64,000 nucleotides of DNA, from positions 62,001 to 126,000 of the forward strand of contig CACAYM010000002.1 of NCBI GenBank assembly GCA_902536765.1. Reading direction: 5' to 3'. This stretch comes from an uncultured Pelagibacteraceae bacterium. GTDB taxonomy: Bacteria; Pseudomonadota; Alphaproteobacteria; Pelagibacterales; Pelagibacteraceae. The notes beneath the pieces were generated by a model. That model saw nothing but the letters and a program-made list of their open reading frames with translations. It made no database searches and was not told where the DNA came from. Position numbers and translations under genes: made by a program. Position 1 is the stretch's first letter. Each line of letters starts with the position of its first letter. Shown here one piece after another: positions 54,110 through 63,357 of this stretch.

Positions 54110-55831
54110 TTAATTAGATAGCCAAATAGTTTGAAAAGGATCTAAAGTAATATTATTTTTACTAACTGTAGTACCGATTATTAATTCTTTATACTTTTTA
54201 TTTGTTGGTTGAATTTTAATAGTTTGAGTTTTTGAACTTAAGTTTGAAATACACATAACAGTTTTTTTTTTATCTAAGCTTATCCTTTTAAATGCGAATA
54301 TCTTTGGTCCAAGGTTCATGGTTTTTCTTAATGCATTAGGATGAAAAGCTTTATTTTTTCGCTTGATATTTAATAAATTAGTTATTTCTTCGTAAATTAA
54401 ATAATGCTTTGAGTTCTTATTTTTTAATAATTTATTCAAACGTTCTGCACTCCATTTATATCTATTTAAATCTCTCTTATTATTTGAAATAATGTACTTA
54501 TTAATGTCATTTGAAGTACCAAACATTGAATTAAAATAAACTGCTGGAATACCCTCAAAAGAGATCATTATTGCATGAGCACACAGATACCTTGCGTAAT
54601 GATACTTTCCTTTAGGATCGGTATCAGTTTTTTGAAATGCATTAAATAAAGTAATATTAGCTTCATATACCTTTTTTGATTTTCCTTGGACTTTTCTAAA
54701 CGAAAATTCTCCACCATTCTTTTTAAGCCTTTTAAACATTTTATTGATGGCATCTTTATTTAAAAGACCTTCAACTGGCCTCATACCAATCCCGTCATGT
54801 GATGCAATAAAGTTTAGATAACTATTACCTAATTTATTTTGTGGCAATTTTTTACTCCAAGAAGTTATTTTTCTACTATCTTCAAATAATAGTGAATTAA
54901 CCAAAAGGGGAGGTAATGAAAAATTATAAATCCAGTTTGCCTCATCATTATTACCAAAGTAACTAATATTTTCTTTTTCAGGTAAGTTTGTTTCAGTTAC
55001 AATTATTGCTGGTTTGTTTAAGCTATTACAAACAATTCTTAATATTTTAATGATTTCGTGAGTTTGTTTTAAATTAATGCATTTAGTTCCACTTTCTTTC
55101 CAAAGGTAAGCTATAGCATCCAATCTAAATATATTTACTCCATGATTAATCAAATTAATTATAATTTTGATAAATCTAATTAAAACTTTTGGATTCTTAA
55201 AATTTAAATCAATCTGATCGTTACTAAAGGTTCGCCAAAGATATCTTTTTTCACCGAAAATATTCACTTTCTTTAATAAACGATGTTCTCTTGGCCTAAC
55301 TACATTTTTAGAATTAAATTTTTTATTAACAGTAAAAAAATAATTTTTTCCCGGTGAATTATTTCTTAAATAGTTTTTAAACCAAAGACCCCTAGATGAT
55401 GAATGATTAATTACAACATCAGCCATAATAAAACTATTTTTTGAAAAACTCTTAATATCACTCCATTTACCTAATCTTGGATCAATTTTATAATGATCCT
55501 TAACAGCAAAACCACTATCGCTACTTGATGGATAAAAGGGTAGAAAGTGCACAGAATTGAAGGATTTACTCAAGTATTTTTTATGAAAGCTTTTAAACTC
55601 AATGATAGATTTATTTGTTTTTGTACCTAAAACACTATCTCCATAGCAAATTAAGAGTGATGTTCTTTCTGACAAATTAAAATTTTTCTTTGAATTTTTT
55701 ATTTTATTAGACTTAGTAATGCTTTTAACTATGTCTTCAGTGAAACTTAGTAATTCTTTATTACTAAAGATTGGTTTATAAATTTTTCTTAATTTAAGAT
55801 TAATTTTATTTCGGATTTCTGAGGAATTCAT
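54110..55831 (-). CDS. GH13_18 sucrose-phosphorylase-like enzyme, probable glucosylglycerate phosphorylase
   Basis: A 573-residue GH13 enzyme. Catalytic regions are DVVINH (138-143), nucleophile Asp238 in FRLDA, acid/base Glu280 in VTETN, and ASHDG with His345-Asp346; SHDGIGMRP is a hallmark of the GH13_18 phosphorylases. The group includes sucrose phosphorylase and glucosylglycerate phosphorylase, which splits glucosylglycerate with phosphate into glucose-1-phosphate and glycerate. The preceding two genes synthesise glucosylglycerate, so that substrate is favoured over sucrose. One-base overlap with gpgS. Confidence 0.82.
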   Translation of the reverse strand: MNSSEIRNKINLKLRKIYKPIFSNKELLSFTEDIVKSITKSNKIKNSKKNFNLSERTSLLICYGDSVLGTKTNKSIIEFKSFHKKYLSKSFNSVHFLPFYPSSSDSGFAVKDHYKIDPRLGKWSDIKSFSKNSFIMADVVINHSSSRGLWFKNYLRNNSPGKNYFFTVNKKFNSKNVVRPREHRLLKKVNIFGEKRYLWRTFSNDQIDLNFKNPKVLIRFIKIIINLINHGVNIFRLDAIAYLWKESGTKCINLKQTHEIIKILRIVCNSLNKPAIIVTETNLPEKENISYFGNNDEANWIYNFSLPPLLVNSLLFEDSRKITSWSKKLPQNKLGNSYLNFIASHDGIGMRPVEGLLNKDAINKMFKRLKKNGGEFSFRKVQGKSKKVYEANITLFNAFQKTDTDPKGKYHYARYLCAHAIMISFEGIPAVYFNSMFGTSNDINKYIISNNKRDLNRYKWSAERLNKLLKNKNSKHYLIYEEITNLLNIKRKNKAFHPNALRKTMNLGPKIFAFKRISLDKKKTVMCISNLSSKTQTIKIQPTNKKYKELIIGTTVSKNNITLDPFQTIWLSN

Positions 55832-57051
55832 TATTTATGTTTTTTATTATCCTCATCAACTGCATGTTTTAATCTTTCTAGAAAATCTGGTATTGCGCTT
55901 TTAACTCTACTCCATGTTGGTATAAAGGGTGTATCCATTGGATTTTTAAAAAATGACTCTCCTGCCTTCATTATATTAAGAGCAAACAATTCAACTGCCT
56001 TTTCCTCAGTATGAGAGTCAAACTTTAAGCCGTTCATTTCAGCATCACTTCTGTATGTATCTATTAAATCTAATGCAGATCTATAGTAAGTTGCTTTTAA
56101 AGATCTAAAAGTTTCAAGACTGAATGAATTTCCTTGTGTCGCAAGTTTTCTAATCAATGTTTTAATAATATCTATCGACATTCTCGAAAGTCCTTTTTTA
56201 TCATCACTAATTGAAAGTTCTTGGTGTTTGTGGTCATAAGTATCGGCTAGATCAACTTGACAAACATTATTTGGAGAAAAATTTCTCTGCATTTCAGATA
56301 AAACACCAACCTCAATACCCCAATCCGATGATATTCTTAACTCTGGCAATATATTTCTTCTAAAAGAAAATTCTCCAGCTAATGGATACTTAAATGATTT
56401 CATAAATTCTAAATAATCACTTCTACCAATTGTTTTTTCTAAAGCTGTTATTAATGGAAACACAAGTAATCTTGCAACCCTGCCATTCATTTTTCCTTGA
56501 GCTATCCTTGGGTAATATCCCTTGCAAAATTCAAAGTTAAATAGTGGATTAACCACAGGATAAAATAATTTAGCTAGCATCCTTCGATCATACGTTTTAA
56601 TATCGCAATCATGTAGAGCAACTGATCTTGCCTCATCTCTTGCAATACACATTCCAAGGCAATACCAAACGTTTCTTCCCTTACCAAGTTCATTAGGCGC
56701 AAGGTCTTTTTTCTTTAATTCATTATGAAGTTTTTTTAGCTTAGGTCCGTCATTCCATAAAATTGAGAAAGGAGTTTTGAGCTTTTTAAAGAAATTATGG
56801 GCTTTATCCGCTTGTTTTTTATTTGCTCTATCTAGTCCAATAATTATGTGATTGAGATAATTTATTTTACTTATTTCACTGACAATTTTTGGTAATGCAT
56901 TTCCTTCAAGTTCCGAATAAAGACTAGGAAGAATTAATTCCATTTTTCTTTCCTTAGAAAATTTTAATAAATCTTTTTCTATATCTTTAGTAGATTTAGT
57001 CCCAAAATCATGCAAACTTGAAATAATACCGTTTTGGGAAAAATCGCTCAT
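55831..57051 (-). CDS. gpgS: Glucosyl-3-phosphoglycerate synthase-like glycosyltransferase
   Basis: A 406-residue GT-A glycosyltransferase. The metal-binding DxD is Asp148-Cys-Asp150 in LHDCDIKTY; GKGRNVWYCLG precedes it as the nucleotide-sugar site, and SSDWGIEVGVLSE is typical of GpgS/MpgS enzymes. Transfer of glucose from an NDP-glucose to 3-phosphoglycerate is the likely reaction, the first step to the compatible solute glucosylglycerate. A mannosyl variant remains possible. It lies between the phosphatase and phosphorylase genes. Confidence 0.82.
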   Translation of the reverse strand: MSDFSQNGIISSLHDFGTKSTKDIEKDLLKFSKERKMELILPSLYSELEGNALPKIVSEISKINYLNHIIIGLDRANKKQADKAHNFFKKLKTPFSILWNDGPKLKKLHNELKKKDLAPNELGKGRNVWYCLGMCIARDEARSVALHDCDIKTYDRRMLAKLFYPVVNPLFNFEFCKGYYPRIAQGKMNGRVARLLVFPLITALEKTIGRSDYLEFMKSFKYPLAGEFSFRRNILPELRISSDWGIEVGVLSEMQRNFSPNNVCQVDLADTYDHKHQELSISDDKKGLSRMSIDIIKTLIRKLATQGNSFSLETFRSLKATYYRSALDLIDTYRSDAEMNGLKFDSHTEEKAVELFALNIMKAGESFFKNPMDTPFIPTWSRVKSAIPDFLERLKHAVDEDNKKHK

Positions 57052-57059
57052 AATAAATT

Positions 57060-57866
57060 TTAATCCGTTTGTTTAATTTTTTCTAGCGCAATTTTGACAA
57101 CTTCTTCCCATCCAAATGGAGCAGATTGTTTTGAAACTATGCAATTATTTATATTTATTGGCTCCATGAGAAATTGATCGTTAAATACAAGACACGCAAT
57201 ATTACTATTTCTTAACATATCTAGATCATTATAATTGTCTCCAACACCAACTATTTTAACTTCATTTTCAATTTTTTTAATCATTTTAATAACTCTATTC
57301 ATTGCTTTAACTTTACTTACATTATCGCAAATATTTATTACTCGACCACCCTCATGGAGAGACAAACCAATAGTTTTTACAATCTTAAATAAATCTTTTT
57401 TCTGTTCACCATTTCCCTTAAATAAAATAGGTGTAGAATAGCTTCTATTAAGAACATTTTTTAAGCTTTTATCCGATAATCCAAAAATTTCCTTTTGTAT
57501 TTTTTTTTCCATTTTTGTTATTATTTTACATTTAGATCTTAAGTTTTCAGGTATTTTTTTTTGAAAAACTTTAAATGTAATTTCCTTTTCTCTACTTAAA
57601 ACTATATTATTTGGAAAGTTTTTATTAATATTATCCAAGCCAAATATTGCTGAACCATTTTCAGAAATAAAGGGTAAATTTAAATCTAATTTTTTATTAA
57701 AATCTTCAATCTCGACTTGGGTTTTACTAGTATTAGGAATTATGATTATTCCCTTGCTTGTAAGATCTTTTACGTATTCTTTTATTCCATCAAATTCAAA
57801 AGTATCTCTATGCAAAAGAGTACCATCCAAATCAGTAAAAATAATTATTGGAGATTTTTTATTCAT
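57060..57866 (-). CDS. gpgP: Glucosyl-3-phosphoglycerate phosphatase (HAD, MpgP family)
   Basis: A 268-residue HAD-IIB phosphatase. Motif I FTDLDGTL has Asp11 and Asp13; GVGDNYNDLDML supplies the late metal-binding acidic residues. The cap and length match mannosyl/glucosyl-3-phosphoglycerate phosphatases. It would dephosphorylate GpgS product to glucosylglycerate. Start placed at ATG 57866; a TTG at 57875 would add three residues. First gene of the three-gene operon, eight bases from gpgS. Confidence 0.82.
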   Translation of the reverse strand: MNKKSPIIIFTDLDGTLLHRDTFEFDGIKEYVKDLTSKGIIIIPNTSKTQVEIEDFNKKLDLNLPFISENGSAIFGLDNINKNFPNNIVLSREKEITFKVFQKKIPENLRSKCKIITKMEKKIQKEIFGLSDKSLKNVLNRSYSTPILFKGNGEQKKDLFKIVKTIGLSLHEGGRVINICDNVSKVKAMNRVIKMIKKIENEVKIVGVGDNYNDLDMLRNSNIACLVFNDQFLMEPININNCIVSKQSAPFGWEEVVKIALEKIKQTD

Positions 57867-57951
57867 AATTTTCAATTTTGTGTTTTATTTTTTAATTTTA
57901 TAAAATAAATTAGTAAAATTACATATATTAAAATTATTTAATTTAACAAAA

Positions 57952-58347
57952 ATGAGTATCATCAAAACATTAATTGAACATCACAAAATGACACCTCATC
58001 CTGAGGGTGGATATTATGTCGAGGTATTTAAGAATAAAGATATAACTCACATTTATTTTTTATTAGAAGGGCATCAAAGATCTCATTGGCACAGAATAAC
58101 TAAAAACGAAACGTTACATTTTTATTCTGGTAGTCCATTAAAAATATTTACGTCAAAAGACGGTAATGGATTTCAAACAAATGAGATTGGTTCCAAAAAT
58201 AATTTCATATTTAATGTAGAAAAAAACACATGGTTTTCTATGAAACCTACAGGTTCATACAGCCTTATTGGGTGTACAGTTGCTCCTGCTTTTGAATTTA
58301 GTGATCTTGAAATAGCTCCTGAAGATTGGAAACCAACTAAATTTTAA
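57952..58347 (+). CDS. Cupin-fold protein (DUF985)
   Basis: A 131-residue single-domain cupin of the DUF985/cupin_5 group. HPEGGYYVEVF near the start and the metal-type His residues in RSHWHRITKNETLHFYSG are characteristic. Sugar-epimerase-like or metal-binding roles have been suggested for the family but none is set. It is divergent from gpgP (85 bases) and convergent with the ABC ATPase gene five bases on. Confidence 0.8.
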   Translation: MSIIKTLIEHHKMTPHPEGGYYVEVFKNKDITHIYFLLEGHQRSHWHRITKNETLHFYSGSPLKIFTSKDGNGFQTNEIGSKNNFIFNVEKNTWFSMKPTGSYSLIGCTVAPAFEFSDLEIAPEDWKPTKF

Positions 58348-58352
58348 ATTCT

Positions 58353-59408
58353 CTATTGCCTTATCCTTTTTTTATTTTTGTCAAACAAATATAATTTATC
58401 TTTAGGAAAAGATATATTTAAAGTATCTATCTGAATATTTTCAGATGTTTTAATTCTTATTTCATTGTTCAATGATGATGAATATATAATTCTCTCAAAT
58501 CCTAGATTTTCTATAAGATCAACTTTTACTTCAAATTTAATATCATGTTCATCTTTGACACTAATGTCTTCTGGTCTTATGCCTAAATATATTTCGTCAT
58601 TAAAATTAAAATTTTCAAACACAATCTGATTATTTAAAAAATTAATCGTATTATTATTAATCATATTTTCTTTGTTAATTTTAATTAAATTCATCTTTGG
58701 TGATCCAATAAATTCTGCAACAAATACGTTATTTGGATCAGCATAAATTTCATTAGGTGTACCAAACTGTTCTATATTTCCATTATTTAAAATCACTATT
58801 CTGTCAGCCAGTGTCATTGCTTCAACCTGGTCATGTGTGACATAAATAATATTTGAATTCATTTTCTTATGAAGTTTTGAAATTTCTACTCTCATCTCGG
58901 ACCTTAATGCTGCATCTAAATTGGATAGTGGTTCATCAAATAAAAAAAGTTTAGGATTTCTTGTTATTGCTCTACCAATAGCAACCCTTTGTCTTTGGCC
59001 TCCGGAAAGTTCTTTTGGTTTCCTATCAAGCAAATCTTGGATCTGAAGTGTTTTAGCAGCCTCGTTCACTTTTTTTTCAATTTCACTTTTAGAATATTTT
59101 TCCATTTTAAGACCGAAAGACATATTTTCATAAACATTCATGTGTGGATATAAAGCATATGATTGAAAGACCATAGCTATTCCTCGTTTAGACGGAATTA
59201 AATTATTAATTAAATTGTTGTCTAAAAAAATTTCTCCCTTATCGACTGTTTCAAGACCTGAAATCATTCTTAATAAAGTTGATTTTCCACAACCAGATGG
59301 ACCTACTAACACAATAAATTCACCATCAGTAATTTTTATATTAAAATTATTAATAACTTTGTTATTGCCATAAGATTTGTTGAGATTTTTAATTGTAATT
59401 TCTGACAT
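58353..59408 (-). CDS. Sugar ABC transporter ATP-binding protein (UgpC/MalK-like)
   Basis: A 351-residue ABC ATPase of the carbohydrate-uptake CUT1 type. Walker A GPSGCGKS at 36-43, signature LSGGQRQRV, Walker [13 protein letters not shown] and switch His in VTHDQVEAM are intact. Residues 235-351 form the MalK/UgpC-type TOBE regulatory domain with LGIRPEDI. It likely energises the permeases at 60.9-63.3 kb, from which it is read divergently; 109 bases separate it from the binding-protein gene. Confidence 0.92.
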   Translation of the reverse strand: MSEITIKNLNKSYGNNKVINNFNIKITDGEFIVLVGPSGCGKSTLLRMISGLETVDKGEIFLDNNLINNLIPSKRGIAMVFQSYALYPHMNVYENMSFGLKMEKYSKSEIEKKVNEAAKTLQIQDLLDRKPKELSGGQRQRVAIGRAITRNPKLFLFDEPLSNLDAALRSEMRVEISKLHKKMNSNIIYVTHDQVEAMTLADRIVILNNGNIEQFGTPNEIYADPNNVFVAEFIGSPKMNLIKINKENMINNNTINFLNNQIVFENFNFNDEIYLGIRPEDISVKDEHDIKFEVKVDLIENLGFERIIYSSSLNNEIRIKTSENIQIDTLNISFPKDKLYLFDKNKKRIRQ

Positions 59409-59446
59409 TTGCTAAATTTATAGCGCTTTTAAAAAACCATTAAGTA

Positions 59447-59475
59447 TTGTTAAAAATTTATTACACTGATAGATT
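59447..59475 (+). promoter_or_regulatory. Putative promoter of the sugar ABC operon
   Basis: TTGTTA at 59447-59452 and TAGATT at 59470-59475 with a 17-base spacer and a TGA just before the -10 (extended -10 form). AAGGGGG at 59506-59512 is a strong ribosome site for ATG 59518. Confidence 0.45.
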
Positions 59476-59517
59476 TATGCAATAAAAATTTCATAGGGAA
59501 AATATAAGGGGGAAACT

Positions 59518-60846
59518 ATGATAAAAAAAATAATAATCAAATTCGCTGTTCTCGCATTTTTAATGTCAAATACTAGTTTTGCTGACATTAAATTTTGGAC
59601 GACTGAAGTCCAACCAGCAAGAATGGCTAAACAACAGGAAATGGCAAAAGCTTTTGAAGCTCAATCTGGTATTAAGGTTGAGGTTATTCCTGTAGAGGAA
59701 AAAGATCTTGGAACAAGAGCAACGGCAGCTGCAGCTGCTGGTGATCTACCAGATGTAATTTATCATACATTACAATATGTATTGCCTTGGGCAGAAGCTG
59801 GCATTTTAGATGTAGATGCAAATAATACAGTAGTAAAAGATTTAGGTAAAAACACTTTTGCTCCTGGAGCGTTAAACATGGCTAAGTCTGGATCAAAGAT
59901 TGCAGCTGTTCCAGTTGATGGTTGGACGCAAATGGTTGTTTACAGAAAAGACTTATTTCAAAAAGCAGGTCTCGAACCACCAACAAATTATGCAAATATT
60001 GTTAAGGCAATTAATGCACTATCAAATGACAACATGTATGGCTTTGTTGCAGCAACAAAAACTGATGAAAATTTTATGAGTCAGGTTTTAGAGCATGTAC
60101 TTTTAGCAAATGGAGTAAATTTTGTTAAAAAAGGTGGAACAAAGAAACAAGGTAAAGCTTTAAAAAATTCTTTAGAGTTTTACAAAGTTTTAGCTAAGGC
60201 TAGTCCTAAAGGTGAATTATTTTGGAAGCAATCAAGAGCTTTATATTTTGCTGGAAGAACACCAATGATAATTTGGTCACCATTTATAATGGATGAGTTA
60301 GCTGGTTTAAGAGACTCAGCACCACCAACATTTAACGTTGATCCAACTTCTAATGAGTTAGCTCAAAAAACTGGTTTCATCACTAATTTCAGTGGTCCTA
60401 ATAATAAAAAAGGGGCAGCTTGGGCTGATATTAGATACTTTGGTATAACTGCAGATGCAGATACGGATGAAGCTAAAAAATTCATTATGTATTCAATGAA
60501 CGAAGGTTATACAGCAACATTAGGTATTGCTCCTGAAGGAAAATTCCCTGTAAGAAGAGGAAACTCAAGCGATCCAAATGCTTACACTAAAGCTTGGAGT
60601 AAACTTCCAGTTGGTGTAGATAGAAAAGCTCCTTTAACAGATCTTTATTCTTCTGATGTTATTAACAACATAGTTGCAGGATTAGATACTGCAAGCAGAT
60701 GGGGAGTTAAAGAAGGTGAGCTATCAAGAGCATCAAAAATAATTAATTCTCAATTCTTAAATAGAATCACAAGAGAATTTATTGATGATCAAATTTCAGT
60801 TGATGAGGCAGTTAAGAAAATTAACGCTGAATTAGCTAAGTTTTAA
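59518..60846 (+). CDS. Sugar ABC transporter periplasmic binding protein
   Basis: A 442-residue family 1 (CUT1) solute-binding protein with a signal peptide to about residue 22 (TSFA). The mature start IKFWTTEVQPARM and the later IWSPFIMDELAG and GFITNFSGPNNKKGAAW belong to the sugar-binding fold. Ligand not readable; the neighbouring glucosylglycerate genes suggest a glucoside or other alpha-sugar. A strong ribosome site and a hairpin right after the stop imply high output relative to the permeases. Confidence 0.92.
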   Translation: MIKKIIIKFAVLAFLMSNTSFADIKFWTTEVQPARMAKQQEMAKAFEAQSGIKVEVIPVEEKDLGTRATAAAAAGDLPDVIYHTLQYVLPWAEAGILDVDANNTVVKDLGKNTFAPGALNMAKSGSKIAAVPVDGWTQMVVYRKDLFQKAGLEPPTNYANIVKAINALSNDNMYGFVAATKTDENFMSQVLEHVLLANGVNFVKKGGTKKQGKALKNSLEFYKVLAKASPKGELFWKQSRALYFAGRTPMIIWSPFIMDELAGLRDSAPPTFNVDPTSNELAQKTGFITNFSGPNNKKGAAWADIRYFGITADADTDEAKKFIMYSMNEGYTATLGIAPEGKFPVRRGNSSDPNAYTKAWSKLPVGVDRKAPLTDLYSSDVINNIVAGLDTASRWGVKEGELSRASKIINSQFLNRITREFIDDQISVDEAVKKINAELAKF

Positions 60847-60860
60847 TCAATAAGATTTAA

Positions 60861-60894
60861 AAAAAGCGGGTAATATATTATTATCCGCTTTTTT
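60861..60894 (+). terminator. Terminator-like hairpin between sugar binding protein and permease
   Basis: 60861-60875 pairs with 60879-60893 (15 bp, one G-U) around a 3-base loop, closed by A-runs on the left and six T on the right. The permease ATG is at 60897, three bases after the T-run, with no Shine-Dalgarno. Confidence 0.82.
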
Positions 60895-60896
60895 AT

Positions 60897-62156
60897 ATGA
60901 GTGATACTTTATCTAAAATAGAAAAAAGAACTGCGTATACATTACTTTTACCAGCAGTTTTTTTAGTTTTTTCTATAATATTATTTCCTATTTTTGCAAA
61001 TATTTGGATTAGCTTTAAAGAAGTAAGTTTAAAAGACATTAGAATTCCGGAACCAAGAGCAAAAAAAATTGTTAAAAGCATATCAGATAATAAATCAGAA
61101 TTAAAAATTATTTATAAATTAAGAAATAGCTCTTTAATTCAAAAAATATCAGATGTGGAGTTTAAGGATAAGCTTCCGAGCAATGTAATACCTGTAGATC
61201 TTGATTCTAGATGTGAATTTGAGTCAAAGACAATTAAATGTCAGTTTGGTGAATGGGAAGCAAAATATAGAGAAAATTTTGAGGTATTAATTAAAAATGA
61301 AAATAATAATGAAATAGATAAAAAAGTAATCAAATCTCAAAAACCATCCTTAAGCGGAAAAGCTGATAACATCCTTCTAACGACAAATTTTACATTAAAG
61401 AACTTTAAGAAAGTTTTTTATGAAGATGATTTTGTTGATTTACTTCTAACTACATTTTACTTCACTTTTTTTGGTACAATTGGAGCAATATTCTTTGGAA
61501 TTTTAGCTGCGCAGCTAGTTAATCAAAATTTTTACGGCAGATCATTTATGAGAAGTATTTTGCTTTTTCCATATGTTGGACCTGTGGTAGCTTTAGCCTA
61601 CACTTGGACTTTGTTACTAGATCCAAATAGCGGAACCTTCAATGCTTTGATGGTGAATTTTAATATTTTTGATGAACCTATTAATTTACTGGGTCAAAAA
61701 TATATGGTGATGAATGTTTTTGGCTTTGAATTAAAATTAAGATTAGCTTTAACTACAGTCATATTTTTTGAGATTTGGCGATATTTTCCTTTAGCTTTTT
61801 TATTTATTATTGCAAGATTGCAAGCTGTACCTAAAGATTTATATGAAGCTGCTGAAGTTGATGGGGCGGGGCCACTTAAAAAGTTTATTCATATTACTCT
61901 TCCACAAATAACCGCAATCATATCTATTTTATTTATGATTAGGTTTATTTGGAATTTTAATAAATTTGAGGATATTTTTTTATTAACTGGTGGCGCGTCT
62001 GGGACTAGGACGTTACCAATAAATGTTTACCAACAAGGTTTTGCTATATCAGATATAGGCATGGGATCTGCTGTCTCAATAGTAATAGTTTTATTACTTA
62101 TAATTTTTATGTTTATTTATTTTAAATTAATTGGAAGAAAGGCAAATGAAATTTAA
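60897..62156 (+). CDS. Sugar ABC transporter permease 1 with large periplasmic insert
   Basis: A 419-residue CUT1 permease, about 120 residues longer than UgpA-type proteins. The first helix is at 15-38; residues 44-160 form a hydrophilic, presumably periplasmic domain with Cys106 and Cys115 close together; about five helices follow with the EAA loop (YEAAEVDGAGPL). The position of the insert recalls the P2 domain of MalF that holds the binding protein. It starts three bases beyond a terminator hairpin and overlaps the next permease. Confidence 0.9.
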   Translation: MSDTLSKIEKRTAYTLLLPAVFLVFSIILFPIFANIWISFKEVSLKDIRIPEPRAKKIVKSISDNKSELKIIYKLRNSSLIQKISDVEFKDKLPSNVIPVDLDSRCEFESKTIKCQFGEWEAKYRENFEVLIKNENNNEIDKKVIKSQKPSLSGKADNILLTTNFTLKNFKKVFYEDDFVDLLLTTFYFTFFGTIGAIFFGILAAQLVNQNFYGRSFMRSILLFPYVGPVVALAYTWTLLLDPNSGTFNALMVNFNIFDEPINLLGQKYMVMNVFGFELKLRLALTTVIFFEIWRYFPLAFLFIIARLQAVPKDLYEAAEVDGAGPLKKFIHITLPQITAIISILFMIRFIWNFNKFEDIFLLTGGASGTRTLPINVYQQGFAISDIGMGSAVSIVIVLLLIIFMFIYFKLIGRKANEI

Positions 62157-63339
62157 GTCATTATCTATATATTTATTAACATCATCTATATTTTTATTAT
62201 GTTTGTTGTCTATATTAAAAATAATGTCTACCTTACAAGGTATAGATTTTACAAATTTAAACATTAGTCAAAATTTTATTCTTGGAATATGTTTATCTCT
62301 TGGGTTGTTAGTTGTTGGGAATAAATTAAATCATTTTATAAAGATTTTTTCTTTGACATCAGTTTTTACAATTTTTTATCTATATATTAATGAGAGTGCT
62401 CCAATTTGGTATTATATTAGTGTATTTATAGTTATCTTATTTTTTTCACACAAAGTTAAGAATTATAATTTAAATTATTTAAAAGAAGATTTCGTATCAG
62501 AAAAAATAATTTTTGATTTTATAACTCTATTTGGAATTATATTTTTTGCTTTTGTGATTTTGTTTCCATTTTATATAATGCTTGTGACCAGTTTTAAAAC
62601 CCAAATAGCCTTATTAGTTAATCCTCTAGATTTCAGCTTAGATTTTAAAAAAGATTTATCTGATTTATTCAAATCATATTTCGTTATCTTTGATACCTAT
62701 AATTTTGGAAGATATATTCTTATCAGCTCACTTGTTTCTATTGGAACAGTAATAATTACCTTAATGTTTGCAATACCTGCAGCTTATGCCGTAGCTAGGT
62801 TAAACTTTTTTGGTAAAACTTTTCTGTCATCGTCAATATTAATTATTTATATGTTTCCAGCTATCGTTCTTGTAATTCCTTTGTATACAGTCTTTAGCCA
62901 ACTTGGTTTGAGAAACTCAGTTGTAGGTCTTTTGATTGTTTACACAGCAACCACCTTACCTGTAGCAATTTATATGTTACAAGGTTATTTCAAAAGTATT
63001 CCCAAAGAGATCGAAGACGCTGGAATTATGGATGGTCATAGTTGGTTTGGCATCATTTTAAAAATTATAATTCCATTGAGTCTTCCTGCGATTGCATCTG
63101 TTGCGTTATATGTGTTTATGATAGCTTGGAACGAATTTTTGTTTTCGTTAATGTTTTTAGATAATCCAAAATCCTTTACACTTTCAAGGGCTATACAATA
63201 TTTAACTGGAGATGCTGAAACACCAAGGCAGTACTTAATGGCAGGATCAGTAATAGTTACATTACCTGTGCTTATAATATTTATTTATTTTGAAAAATAT
63301 TTAGTAAGTGGTTTAACAGCTGGAAGCGTAAAAGGTTAA
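62146..63339 (+). CDS. Sugar ABC transporter permease 2 with N-terminal membrane extension
   Basis: A 397-residue CUT1 permease (MalG/UgpE type). The usual family start corresponds to about residue 120 (FVILFPFYIMLVTSFK); before it lie about 115 residues with roughly four extra hydrophobic helices. The EAA loop reads EIEDAGIMDGHSW. Start chosen at ATG 62146 (AGAAAGG just upstream; 11-base overlap with permease 1) rather than TTG 62131. A hairpin terminator overlaps the stop. Confidence 0.9.
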   Translation: MKFKSLSIYLLTSSIFLLCLLSILKIMSTLQGIDFTNLNISQNFILGICLSLGLLVVGNKLNHFIKIFSLTSVFTIFYLYINESAPIWYYISVFIVILFFSHKVKNYNLNYLKEDFVSEKIIFDFITLFGIIFFAFVILFPFYIMLVTSFKTQIALLVNPLDFSLDFKKDLSDLFKSYFVIFDTYNFGRYILISSLVSIGTVIITLMFAIPAAYAVARLNFFGKTFLSSSILIIYMFPAIVLVIPLYTVFSQLGLRNSVVGLLIVYTATTLPVAIYMLQGYFKSIPKEIEDAGIMDGHSWFGIILKIIIPLSLPAIASVALYVFMIAWNEFLFSLMFLDNPKSFTLSRAIQYLTGDAETPRQYLMAGSVIVTLPVLIIFIYFEKYLVSGLTAGSVKG

Positions 63340-63350
63340 CGCTTTTATTT
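63322..63350 (+). terminator. Terminator of the sugar ABC operon
   Basis: AAGCGT at 63324-63329 pairs with ACGCTT at 63339-63344, extended by two G-U pairs, with a 9-base loop and TTTTATTTT after it. The stem begins inside the coding region and spans the stop codon. Confidence 0.6.
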
Positions 63351-63357
63351 TCTAAAT

